Source: Enchytraeus crypticus (taxonomy: Eukaryota > Annelida > Clitellata > Enchytraeida > Enchytraeidae). Taken from it: a stretch of 64,000 nt of DNA. Below, in pieces: positions 44,201 through 55,500 of this stretch (the first letter of the stretch is position 1; every line of letters begins with the position of its first letter). A model generated the notes under the pieces. It had not been told where the DNA came from. It ran no database searches and saw only the letters and a list, made by a program, of their open reading frames with translations. The position numbers and the translations under genes were made by a program. The stretch lies in NCBI GenBank assembly GCA_905160935.1, contig CAJHZI010000596.1:84501-148500 (forward strand), in the 5' to 3' direction.

Positions 44201-45811
44201 TAATAATAATAATAATAATAATAATAACCTCCGACAATTTCTAAAGCGGTGTCATGGCCGGTGTCCGGTCTTCGAGACCGCTTTAAAGGTTCCTGGCAGG
44301 TTATTATTAATCCCTTCCATGGTAAATCATATCTTTGCTATTGTTTTATCTGAAGCACCTTCCCACAGGCAGCATAAGTTTAAGTAGTTAAAGGATGAAT
44401 GGATTTGCAGTGATATGCTTCGATGACGTCAGAGATATAATCCTTGAATTAGGAAAATAGCCTAATTTTTTAAGCATGATTCATGACTTTATGATTGCTC
44501 TCTAGTAGAATATTTCACTGCAAATTTATTTCCTTACTGCGGACCTTATCCTTGTTTACGATTTCAAATTCTTGACGTAAATGCACCAGGACTAATTATG
44601 CGGCTAATAATATGTAGTTAATATACATGTATATTTATATAGAGCAGCTCTTGTTATATTCAATTTGAATGATAAGCGACATTATCTCACTGCAATGCAA
44701 TTGGATGCATTTATAATAATTGTTAATATAAAATACAATAAATTAAATAAATATGTAGCTTGCTACATATATGTAGCTTAAATACAATAAATATGTAGCT
44801 TGTTGTATTCAATTTGAATGATATACAGCATTATCTCATTGCAATGCAATTGGATGCTTTTATAATAATTTTTAATATAAACTACAATAAATTAAAGAAC
44901 GGTTAAAAGGATTAACATTTAAAAAATGTTTAAACATACATTTTTTTCGTGTGGGTAAATGGCTTACCAGTAACTCACTACTCACTACTGTTACCTTAAT
45001 CTTTGTAGCGGTAGGCCGGTAGCTCGAGTGTGTCGAGTCGTCTTGAAGAGAAGCCTTGTGCTTCGGAACCTTGACGCTAAACACTACAACCTACCTACCT
45101 ACCTACGGTTAACAAGGCATCAATGTTTATATGAATACGTACAGATCAGAAGGAGACATTGGACGACTCTTCAGTGATTGGCTGATGGCTCCCTGGATGA
45201 GATGCGGTCCTTACATCATAGGAATGGCTTACGGGATCATCCTGCACAAAACTCGCTGCCGAATATCAATCAACCCCGTCTTCAACATCCTCGGATGGAT
45301 CGCAGCCATCGGATCGATGGCAGCCATAATATTCTCAACCTACGACGAATTCAAGGAGGGGGGGTCCTACTGGTCCCCTGCCGCTCACACTGCCTACGAC
45401 GTTCTCTCCCACCCCATCTGGGGCCTTTCCATCGGATGGATAATCCTCTCCTGCTCCACAAAACACGGCGGAGTTGTCACTAAGTTTCTGGAATGGAATA
45501 CGTTTAGAGCTCTGGGAAGGCTGGTCTATACGTCCCTGCTAACCAGTTCTCTCATGATCTTTCGCTACGTTTACTCGAATAGAGTTCTGCTCTATATCGA
45601 TCCGCTGCATCACACCTACGTCATCTTCGGTCATCTCATTTATCTCGTGGCCATGGGACTGATCTTTGCCCTGCTGTGGCACTACACGGTTTCGATGGGG
45701 CTGGAAAACGTGGTGACGTGTTCGTCCATGAAGGATTGGCTAACGAGTGGACGCTATCCGCCAGAGATGGATCGATTCTTGAACAGAGTGGACGACAAAA
45801 AGATGGACTGA
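40820..45811 (+). CDS. nrf-6: nrf-6 (nose resistant to fluoxetine)-like multipass acyltransferase
   Basis: Join 40820-41758, 43154-44088, 45145-45811; 2541 nt, 846 aa, phases 0 and 2 consistent. Residues 1-24 are a signal peptide. About 50-310 are an extracellular NRF domain with paired cysteines (YQQCYEN, EDCMRDYA, DMCLDQ, GLYCRLSL, GVCAPNTCSKE). The rest is the multipass acyltransferase-3 domain (LRVLHGIRYLSFVWIVMG, WKL-like RYWRLAPALMF, PWMRCGPYIIGMAYG). Members occur in nematodes, arthropods and other invertebrates and are linked to lipid or yolk transport and drug uptake; the exact substrate is unknown. The usual GH(T/S) after the first acyltransferase helix is GNS here, so catalysis is uncertain. 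A core promoter lies 200 bp upstream. Confidence 0.92.
41880..42245. repeat. Two inverted (ATC)n-tailed repeat copies in nrf-6 intron 1
   Basis: 41880-42015 runs minus-wise (ATAGAGAGGATTTGAGACAGTC, CCTGACCCTATTGGACTGGG, then GATGATGATG). 42050-42245 runs plus-wise (ATCATCATC, GAATCCCAATT, CGCTCACCCGTCGAATGCCC). They form an interrupted inverted repeat. Confidence 0.7.
42353..42394. repeat. (TA)n microsatellite
   Basis: About 20 TA units in nrf-6 intron 1. Confidence 0.95.
42950..43125. repeat. (TAA)n-rich tract upstream of nrf-6 exon 2
   Basis: Imperfect AAT/TAA triplets up to about 30 bp from the exon 2 acceptor. A second tract at 44107-44229 lies 20 bp after the exon 2 donor, so exon 2 is bracketed by the same microsatellite. 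Confidence 0.9.
43154..44088 (+). CDS. nrf-6: nrf-6-like exon 2: first transmembrane helices
   Basis: After ACGATTCAG: VYCGQELDTSTDTAFQVAVG starts helix 1, then LHGIRYLSFVWIVMGNSYLF, NYPFNIDSFLVVSGVLVTWW (the DSFF..SG motif) and RYWRLAPALMF. About six helices. It ends TTTGAG|GTAAGC, leaving two bases. Confidence 0.92.
44107..44229. repeat. (AAT)n microsatellite downstream of nrf-6 exon 2
   Basis: About 40 near-perfect AAT triplets starting 19 bp after the donor. It is followed by CCTCCGACAATTTCTAAAGC.GTGTCATGGCC and a complementary CGAGACCGCTTTAAAGG, a short imperfect inverted repeat (44240-44300). Confidence 0.9.
44640..44900 (+). repeat. About 150-bp spaced direct duplication in nrf-6 intron 2
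   Basis: TTGTATTCAATTTGAATGATA..CATTATCTCA.TGCAATGCAATTGGATGC.TTTATAATAATT..TAATATAAA.TACAATAAATTAAA occurs at about 44652-44755 and again at 44802-44897. Confidence 0.75.
45145..45811 (+). CDS. nrf-6: nrf-6-like exon 3: last transmembrane helices and stop
   Basis: After ATACGTACAG in the matching phase: SEGDIGRLFSDWLMAPWMRC-GPYIIGMAYGIIL, the family's KPW.R.GPYL.G motif. It then continues through about five helices to FLNRVDDKKMD and TGA. The ATG at 45131 is intronic. Confidence 0.92.
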
Positions 45812-47001
45812 GATAAAAGAAGTGAGTTGTTGGCATTTTGTTCGAGTTAGTAGTTAGCTACGGGTTAACTATGAATAGGTCATCGTCATCGTCGTCGTCG
45901 TCATCATCGGCGTCATCGTCGTCATCATCATCATTATCATCATCATTATCATCATCATCATCTTCACTTGAATCCCAGTCTAGCTAGAGTTGGGATTAGA
46001 AAATGTTGTAGTAATATCTGGAGCCTAGGCGCTCAGCAACCGAATACCCATTCTGAGGTTGGTTTGGATATTAATGCTTTGTCGCCTTTTACATCTTCCT
46101 TTGACTGTCAACTGGTAGCGCTATTAATTGACCTACATGTAGTTTTATGGCGTTTATTATGTGAACTTTTTGTAATAGATATAATTGACATTTCAACATT
46201 TAACTAATACTAATGAAATCACGTTATATTCTGGCATCATTACTTCTGGTAGATACATTGTATATAATGATTAACATAATATTTTGCAATACAAATAATA
46301 CAAAGCTTTTTTAAAGCTTTTTTTCAAAGCGTTGTCCACAATTGACTTGGGATGCGGTAATTAAGAAGGACATGAAAAATAGGGGATTGACAGATGATAT
46401 GGCGTGGGACAGGGAGGACTGGAGAAAGTCTATTCGTATCCCGACCCTGTCTAAACTGGGATTTAAGGGAAGATGATGATGATGAATACAAAGCTTTTTA
46501 AAAAATTATCTGCTTGCAACGTTTTTTGTAACCATACTCAATAAATGAAACATTTTTACTTTTATGATGTCTTCAGCTGTTGAGACAGACTTTCGCTGGA
46601 ACAAATATATCGCTTGCTTTAATTCGTTATATCTAAATTCTCGACATCAAGGCTTGCCACTATGTATTAATACTAGATTACAATTGATTGCAATGTCCCA
46701 TATATTGGTGTCCAATTTGATATCAGTTACCAACTAGGTATATCTCTCCCGTTGAACAAAGTTTATATACACGCTGATATTCACTGTTTGTAACACTCGA
46801 TAATATAATAAATAACCTCGTTTATCTTGTAGATTAATAGTGCATTAGCTCTCGTGATCCCTCTTCAGCTATTCTATCTATTTTTTCTTATTCATATTCT
46901 CATTCCTTCACTCGCTTTGTACTGATTAAAGTTCACATTAAAGTGGCCGATATTTAGCGACCGTTGCTGTTTAGTTCAGATATCGGTTTGATTTTTCTAC
47001 A

Positions 47002-47049
<48 letters not shown>

Positions 47050-47248
47050 CTTTTCATCCTTTTAGTTTGCCTAGTATTCGCTGATGTGAACATAATTATA
47101 ATATGGTGTGTGGAACTATAAAAGCAACTTGTCCGTTAACTTAAAAATATTTTACTGGCTAGAAACAATGCTTTCAAAAGAGTTGAGAGCTGATTACAAG
47201 AGATCTATATAAAACCTTGATCTCCTTTCACAATAGTATCAAGAATGC

Positions 47249-47505
47249 ATAATGTCTCAATAGCGCAGAGGTAGAATGTCTAAATAGCGTAGGAGTAACG
47301 TCATGAAATTTTAAATGACAAATCCTGAGGTGATTTGAATCCTCGTGGGTTCGAATCCCGGCTGCGCCGATCTGAGAGTAAAATCTCGGACATTAACTGG
47401 ACTGGTTATACGGAAAATGGTCTAAATTGCCTAACGGATTAAACATGTGGTTTTAAAAGTGATAGATATCAACATAGTTGATTATTCACTATAATGCGTG
47501 TTTAC
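47249..47505 (+). mobile_element. SINE-A copy, first of a tandem pair
   Basis: Head AATGTCTCAATAGCGCAGAGG (A-box-like), with a local duplication of the head (AATGTCTAAATAGCGTAGGAG), B box GGGTTCGAATCCC, body GAGAGTAAAATCTCGGACATT, tail TTCACTATAATGCGTGTTTAC. Confidence 0.92.
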
Positions 47506-47514
47506 TTTTTACTT

Positions 47515-47735
47515 TTAACGTCATGAAGTTTTAAATGACAGATCCTGAAGTTAGTCGAACCCTCGTTGGTTCTAATCCCAGCCGCGCTGATCTCAGAGTA
47601 AAACCTTGGACATTCACTGGACTGGTTATACGGAAAATGGAATAAATTGCCTAACGGTTTACACATGAGGTATCAAAAAGTGATAGATATCAACACAGTT
47701 GATCATTTCACTATAAATGCGTGTTTACTTATATT
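47515..47735 (+). mobile_element. SINE-A copy, second of a tandem pair
   Basis: Joins the first copy within a few bases, starting at AACGTCATGAAGTTTTAAATG without the A-box head. B-box region TGGTTCTAATCCCAGCC; tail TTTCACTATAAATGCGTGTTT. Confidence 0.88.
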
Positions 47736-48149
47736 TATTGATTTATTATTTTCTCTCTCTCTCTCTCTTTCAACGTACTCTCTCAGCTACTGTCACACTT
47801 TGTTTCTTCAGTGATCGCTGATTGGAGATAAGTGGTTTTATCAGGCAATTAGTCAGCTTTGTTGACGCCGTTATCTGCCTGCAATGAACAATTATCTGAT
47901 TACAGTGAGACCATTCTTCTGGCACCTCGACCAAATACTGGAACGACTGAATTTGATGTCAATTAATTACATATCTCTTTTACTATGCCATGACTTTATT
48001 TAATCTGAAAGTATCAGATTCACTGCAACCGACTGAATCAAATTCATGGTTTCTAATTATTCATTGTCTCGAATTTTAAAAATTCATTGCTTTGAATTAT
48101 TCTTACACGGATTTTATAATATTGAGTTTAGTCTGCTTATATTACATAT

Positions 48150-48315
48150 TATTATATTCATATTATTATCTGATATATTATTATCTGATATATTATTATA
48201 TGATATATTATTATCTGATTTATTATTATCTGATATATTATTATCTGATATATTATTATCTGATTTATTATTATCTGATATATTATTATCTGATATATTG
48301 TTATCTGATTATATT
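48150..48315 (+). repeat. 15-bp minisatellite
   Basis: About ten copies of TGATATATTATTATC, 15 bp, so all frames stay open (the LLSDILLSD-type ORF is an artefact). Confidence 0.93.
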
Positions 48316-48332
48316 ACAGATTATAAGCATCT

Positions 48333-48925
48333 TCTCTCATGAGTTAGCAACGCGTTCAAAATTCTCTAGCACGTGTTGTCTGTCAGTCCTCAAGGCTTCA
48401 GGCCACTTCTAGTTCCTTGCTTAATAGTCTTCATTGGCTTCTTGTGGTTCAAATCAAACAATTAAGTATAAAATCGCTCTGTTAACTTTCAAAACACTTC
48501 TCTTTAATAAATCTTCATATTTTTCTGATCTCCGAATCCAATTCCTTCTCGTAAGCTTCGTTCTTCCAAAGTCCAAACATTCTTACTTCGTTAGGTAGAC
48601 GTTCATTTTCTTTGTCAGCTCATACTGTTTGAAACTCTCTGCCTACTGATCTTCGCTCATGTTCTACTACTTCCACTTTCCGTTGTAAATTGAAAACACA
48701 TCTCCTCCCACCATAGACTTTTTTCATCCTGTCTGACTATTTTTTTATCACCGGACTGGCACCGTTTAGGATCTTTTTCTTTCTCTTCAGCACATGTTCT
48801 TTCAGATCGTTTGGGTGAATCGATTTGAGTGACATAGGATAGGGACATCATCACATGTCACATGTCCCTGACATTATCCTTGTATGAGGAAACGGACGTT
48901 AAACCTTTATTATTATTATTATTGT
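48333..48925 (+). mobile_element. 5'-truncated L2/CR1-like LINE copy
   Basis: Aligns with 58700-59310: AAAATTCTCTAGCACGTGTTG, CTTCATTGGCTTC, AAAATCGCTCTGTTAACTTTCAAAAC, then the shared 3' end CCCTGACATTATCCTTGTATG..GACGTTAAACCTTTATTATTATT. The coding frame is broken. Confidence 0.8.
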
Positions 48926-50116
48926 TATTATCCCACTATGACTAATTAAATTCCATTGTATAAGATTCATTTTCGTGTATCTATGAAAATTCCTCATCAT
49001 CAAAATCCTCAACATTAAAATCATCGGTGTGCTTAAACAGCTAGGACCTGGGCTTGAATAAATTAATTTTAGTACAGATCTGTTGTCATTTCTAAGTAGA
49101 GTGCAAAATCGGCTCCGGTCACACTGTTATATAGTTGTTGATAAGAGTAAAAACCCTAAGGATGCTTAACTTTAAAGATAATTAACTTATACTGGCTACA
49201 AATTGTTTTATTACAAACACATTAAACAGTATAGAAATTGTGATCACGTCAAACAATGCACAAGTATTACTACGCCAACATCTACACAGTATAGACACAC
49301 ACAACACATAATATCATACACCTAGGCAGTAAAAACGTGAGATCGCCTTTCCCTGGAATTTATTTCAACACTGTAAGTGATGCTCACAAAATATCAATGA
49401 AAATTTAATAACTCCAAAAGAAGCTGTGGAATATTGTGTATCTTGGTTATATCGTATTCAATCTTGTCAGATATGTGCCACATACATTCTCCAGTATAAA
49501 ATTTTAAACATCACAAAATCTGTTCCAAAACGCCTACAAGATTTATAAAATAAGTCGCATAAAACGATCAATAGTCATCAGAGATATACAACATTATCTA
49601 TAAGAAATAGAATATGTCATACCTGAAAAAGTAGAATACAAATTTCAGGTCTAATATACACAACGACAGCATGCAAAGAGCTTTTGGTAGGAATTCAAAT
49701 TTATAATTATACTGGACTACTTTACTTCAGCTTTGTTTGACACAGTACTAAGAAACCGTTAAAAATAAACTCGTAGACCCTAAAGCAGAGGAATATAATA
49801 AAAGTGAGTAGAAAAACATGCAGGTTGTTCAGTAGAATTCAGAATATTCTCAGATTGTATGTAAATCAATATTCGTTAACCTTCAAAGAATTTCTGCTCA
49901 AATAAAGCGAACAAGTAGATCAGCCATCGATATTCCAAACAATGCAATTTTATTTAAATTCCTTGAGATTTATAATTTTGTTGAACAGATCGCAATAAAT
50001 AGCTTCAGAATTAATGATAGCGCCGTAGCTCATTATTTAGAAAGACTATCTGTATATAAATTCAGTAACGAGCACTTGACGTAGCTAGCTTTAGAAAAGT
50101 CATCATATAAATAAAC

Positions 50117-50340
50117 ACGCATTATAGTGAATAATCAACTGTGTTGATATCTATCATTTTAATATCACGTTTTAACCATTAGGCAATTTAGACCATTTTC
50201 CGTATAACCAGTCCAGTGAATGTCCGAGATTTTACTCTCAGATCAGCGCGGCTGGGATCTGAACCCACGAGGGTTCAATTCACCTCAGGATCTGTCATTT
50301 ACAATTTCTTGAAGTTACTCTACGCTATTAAGACATTCTT
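50117..50340 (-). mobile_element. SINE-A copy
   Basis: Tail AACACGCATTATAGTGAATAA, body, B-box complement GGGATCTGAACCCACGAGG, head degenerate. Confidence 0.88.
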
Positions 50341-50514
50341 ATTATACTACTCTAGACAGACTACCTATACATCTTCACACGAGACAGCCACTTGCACTCT
50401 CAGCATAAACTACACATAAAAGTAACAACTAGCGTTTGCGAAAAAAATATTACTGGCTATTTGTTATTGTGATATATATAGAATAGCGCTCGAGATAGTA
50501 CGTCTATACTAAAA

Positions 50515-50632
50515 TTTTGGCTTAGCAGCCAGTGGCTTGTTGTAAAGTATTCGACAGCAACTCAGTAGGTGCAGCGTTCAAATCCAGTGCTCTCCACATC
50601 ACTGACGTTAAACTTGGCTTTAGCTTTAAAGT
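50515..50632 (+). mobile_element. SINE-B copy
   Basis: GCCAGTGGCTTGTTGTAAAG, CAGCGTTCAAATCCAGTGC, then CATCACTGACGTTAAACTTGGCTTTAG. The same 3' end follows the copy at 35520-35650. Confidence 0.65.
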
Positions 50633-52084
50633 GGTGCATAACGATAAAGAACAAGTTAATGACAAAAACAAGTTTCTGTACAACTAAACGCTGTAGTTTT
50701 CATATTAAAATTTCTAAATATAGATATATACAGTACATAGACCTAAATAATGCCTGTTATAAAAAGCCACGTTAACTCAACGTAATTCAATGTAGGGCAC
50801 TTGCCAAGTTCTAACTTCTGAAAAATACTTTTTCTCCATTGCCTAATGTTTCAATCAGAAAAAATTGTCAATACACCCCCTAGAAAATTAGCCGAATTAA
50901 TTTTAACACATAAATTTCACCACCTAATTTAAATATATGCTACATAAAAGCATAAAGAATTCCATCCTATCATCTGTATAATCATTACGCACTCAAGACT
51001 ACCATATAAGGATTTTAAAGACATTTGACAAATGCTAATTTTGCAAAATTTGAATTGGCAATTTACAATTTCAATAAAGGAATAAAATTGTCCATCCAGG
51101 CACTACGCCATCAGCACTTAAAATTAAAATGCATTACTATAGTCTTTAAAGTTGAAGGTCCCCAGGAATTATCAAAACGAAAACTGAGCCCAATAAATTT
51201 ATAACAATTTGCTAACTGACTCTAGCTACCCGTCAGTTGACAAACCATAAAGTTTGATACCCTAATAATAGAAAATGTCTATTATATAAATTAGTCCATA
51301 TACTTATTTATATAAATATTTAAGCAATATACTTGTTTTCATTCAAAATTTGCAATTTAATGCCCAATTGAGTAAAATCGCTACACTTTAATCAAGTTTA
51401 ACTGGATGCAATAAGCATTCAGACACACCAGGCACTAGGCACATACACAACGAATTCTTTATCTACACAAAATTACAAACATCTTTAAAGAGTCATCAGT
51501 GTAAAACTGGACTAGCAAAATATGATATGCGAGCACAATATGTCCATATCTGTATTGTTAAACAAGAAATACAAAAAAGTTCATAGATTAATTAATATTT
51601 TCTACATCACAAAATAGTTAGATTTATATTTGCAACTAATAAAAATACATTAATTATCGTCAATAAATCAAACTATGAAAATTTTTTTTACCAACATTGA
51701 TTGCTATTTGTGTTGTGGAAACATGAAACAAACCGTAAAATCACATAGATATTTTGGAAACAAGGTACTGTAAATAATTATGTTAGATAACGAATTAAGA
51801 AAACTAATATTATTAATGCTTAGGGTACTCAGTGCGATGGTCATCTTGTTTAGGATTTACCTTTAAACACAAGATTATGATTTCAAATCCTTCTATGAGC
51901 CATTATTAAGATTTAGTTTATTCGCTGAAGCAATGAAATTTTTTAAATTAGCACTAGGTCTAGTTCTCTATAATCTCAATAAGCAGTATTAAGCAGACAT
52001 TTATAGTTGAAGCATTGCTCTCATACTATTCTTAACCATCAGTAAATATTTAATTTCTTTAAATATTTTACCCATATAATGCGT

Positions 52085-52290
52085 TTCGCAGTTCAGATAT
52101 GTGTTAGAAGGCTATTCCCTATTACATAATTGACCTAACCCTACTAAATTCTGTGTTTGAAAGCTATTTCCCATTGCATAATTGACCTAACCCTATTACA
52201 TTCTGTGTTAGAAGGCTATTCCCTACTACATAATTGTTGACCTAACCCTATTACATTCCGTGTTAGCAAGCTATACCACATTACATAATT
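52085..52290. repeat. About 57-bp minisatellite, 4 copies, 3' of UNC119
   Basis: Units of GTGTTAGAAGGCTATTCCCTATTACATAATTGACCTAACCCTATTACATTCT type (positions 52097, 52153, 52207, 52262). Probably in the UNC119 3' UTR. Confidence 0.88.
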
Positions 52291-52455
52291 TATATTTCTT
52301 AGTGTTATAGATACAAGCATAAAAGCCACAACCTAAACTGAATCAACATAGAAAAGAATCTATCACGATGATAACAAAGCTGATAAAGCGGCGTGTCAGA
52401 CACACAGAAGGCAATGACTCAGAGTTGTTTTGATGACTCATCGTTATGAATCAGA

Positions 52456-52589
52456 TTAGTACGAGTCACCAGTGGGGTCACAGCTAGCGTTGTAGCTGTA
52501 GTCAGCTTTGTTGTGCATAATCAGCACGTCGTCTACAAAGTAGAAACTATCAGAGCGTGTTTCATATGGATTGTCAATCATCTGCTGCA
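52456..52589 (-). CDS. UNC119: UNC119 exon 5 and stop
   Basis: After [47 protein letters not shown], then CDPTGDSY and TAA (52458-52456). The region where a pyrimidine tract belongs is an (ATTG)n microsatellite. Confidence 0.95.
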
Positions 52590-55500
52590 CTGTAATCAAT
52601 CAATCAATCAATCAGTCAATCAATCAATCAATAAATCAGTCAATGTTAATATTTACATCAACATCAAAGAAGAGCTATCACAACAAGACCATACCTCAAA
52701 TAGATCTAGTTTAATCAATTCTCAAAGTACAAGCGATAGTATAATTTGTACTTGTAGATTGCGAGTAAAACTTTTTTGTAACTTTCATTTCAGTGGAGCA
52801 AGAAATATCATGTAAATATAACACTATCTGCAAATAAAAACTTTACCATCAGAATCACGAAATAGCTGCATCTGAAGCTAAAAGTACAATTTTGTCACCA
52901 GAGTGATTAAAATTATATTTCTACATAGACCAAATACATACTGATGATAAAGAAGACTAATGCAATAAATATTTCAATTAGTCATTAGGTCAAATAAGAT
53001 TGATGCCAAGGTTCATCAAAAGGGCCACATTTCAATAATGCCTTTAAGAGCAGAGGCAACACGTTTATGTCTCAAGCAGCAATGTCAGGAGACCCCACTT
53101 GTAAGTCTCTTCAATAATATACAACTACGCAGAACCGTCTACTTAATTTTGAAATCTAATACAACTTATTGGGACAGTGAGAGTTAGACTGTTAATTTGT
53201 ACTTATTGGCAGAGCGAAAGTTAAACTGTTACTTCGTACTTATTGGCAGTTAAACTGTTACTTTGTACGTATTGGCAAGTAAACTTTTACTTTGTACTTA
53301 TTGGCGACAGCGAAAATCATAAAAAGTCTTAGTTTCATCCAAACTACAGAACCCTGAACAGAAGCCATCACGATCGAAGAGGTGTTCGTCTACAAATCAG
53401 AATGTGCAGGTTCAAAGGCAGTACTGGTGAGTCACTGACAAGCCTTTGAGACAGAAAATGACATTAAACACGACATAAACCTCTTTATCCCTTGTCTTTT
53501 TATATTTTTATTGATCTCTATGTTTTCTATTTTATCTCTAACACTTTTTATATTTTTATTGATCTCTATATTTTATCACTAACACTTTCTATCTTTTTAT
53601 TGATATCTATATTTTATATTTTATCGCTAACACTTCTATTTTTATTGATCTCTATATTTTACATTTTATCGCTAACAATTTATATATTTTTATTGATCTC
53701 TATATTGTATATTTTATCGCTAACACTTACTCTCCTCTCTGGTCAGCTCTGGCAGCTCATAGATGTGCTCCATGGTGTTTCTGCTTTGAGGAATGAGGAA
53801 TCCAAATTCAAAGTCAAAACTCTTGAGCAGACGATTCCTGAAGTAGTGCCTCTCCACCATGCGGAACTTGTTGACGGGTTTGTCGCCCAGCGTAAACTCA
53901 ACACTATATAACGAGAAAACAAAAAACACAAAGTCGTGCACTGCCTGCTGGCAGGTCCGTGGTATATAACGCCTCCACTCTTCTCTGTCTTCCGCTTTCC
54001 TCTTCAGGTCCACATATGCGTGGGTCTTTAAATCATCTAACATACCTAATCTCGGCCTGCCTCTGCCTATTTTCCTTCCATTCTACCTTCTACGACCTCT
54101 TTTAATAGACTTTCCCCCCGTAGAATGTGTCCTATCCATCTCTTATTCCTATTTGTTAATACATTTATCCGCTGTATAAACTGCATCATGTAATGAAACA
54201 TTATCAATGAAATATGAAATAGAATTCGTTGCTCTTTACTTACAAAATGAAAAAGTTAGCAGTCCTAGTATAATCAACTTCTTTACTGCAAGTGATACTC
54301 TATCTGAGTAGTCCATGGAAAAGTAAAAAATCATCTCATTTATGTCTAAGTCGTTTTATCTATATCACTATGACTAAGACTTATACTGAATTGTATAGTA
54401 CATAATTCAACAAGACCCACTACATTGGTAAAATTAATGAGCTTATTTTATAAATAATTAAAAAAATAGATATGCTCCCAACACCGATGAAGTAAAACCA
54501 TATTTCAATAAATAAATGTTTTTGACATTTCAGTTAATACCACAGATATACAAACTATTTAAAATAATAGTTTTACACAATTTATTTTCATTTCGTTCTC
54601 CTGGTAACACTCATGACATACCACACGTGTAAATGAGGTTCCTAGATTAGTTTCTACTTTTGTAGTTTTAGTTAATTAACTTAAGAATAGTCTTTCAACA
54701 CCCTAGCGATTTCCATTCAATGCTGTCAGTTTGGTCTTCCAAGTGGTCGCCAATCCAAGTACTTACTGAGCCAGACGCTGCTTTACTTCATTTATGAAGC
54801 AAACACTCTACCAAGTGAGCTAATGTTCTGAAATAAACTTTAACACTTTAAACATTAACACTTAAACTTTAAAGTTTCGTTTATTTAAAGAATTTAAATC
54901 TTAATAACACAATGAGTCAAAACATGTTAATTTTACAAATGTAAAGAAACAACTATGCCATGGTAAGACACTAGGTTACTAACGTGGCTCCCACAGTCTT
55001 GAGTTTCAGGAACTGAGGATTGAACTGATAGCGCACAAATCTACCGCTGCTCGGGTCATTGTCCTCCAAATCATCTTCATCTTCAACTGACGAGCATTAG
55101 CAAACACAAATGTCAAACATTTGACAATGAACAATATAGCTGAAATAATATGCTTCTGAAATATATTGCTTTCATTGACCAGAAAATAACTCGCTCTTCG
55201 ATTGAAAAAATGTGGGTTTAGGTTTTATCTATTGACATTTTGTTTCATCTAGGTTTTAAATATTCCTCTAGTTAAACAAGATCAACAGTAATATGCCTGG
55301 GAATTCTACAGCATAAAAGCATACAATTATAACTGAATCTTACCATAAAATATTTTATTACTATCACAGAATACTAGCACATAATAGCGAGAAAGCGCCA
55401 TTAAGTCCATACATGAAGATGACAATGAAGATGAAAATGAATTATCCCTAGTGATCATTTGTACTCGTCTATACAAACTCAAAATAAGTATATCGTATAA

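Larger units (their letters stand above)
45812..52455. other. Intergenic between convergent nrf-6-like and UNC119-like genes
   Basis: 6.6 kb; no coding exon recognised. It contains (ATC)n-tailed repeats (45880-46100, 46365-46485), a (TA)n run (46986-47046), two SINE-A copies in tandem (47249-47735), a 15-bp array (48150-48315), a truncated LINE (48333-48925), SINE-A (50117), SINE-B (50515) and a 57-bp array near the UNC119 stop (52085-52290). AATAAA at 46540 may end the nrf-6 transcript. Confidence 0.6.

Noticed and set aside
45131..45144. MNTY start for the 226-codon ORF
   Set aside because: Bases before 45145 are the intron end (ATACGTACAG); the frame joins exon 2 at 44088 in phase.
50216..50419. 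67-codon ORF
   Set aside because: Reads a SINE-A copy; the ORFs at 60774 and 61055 are the same artefact.
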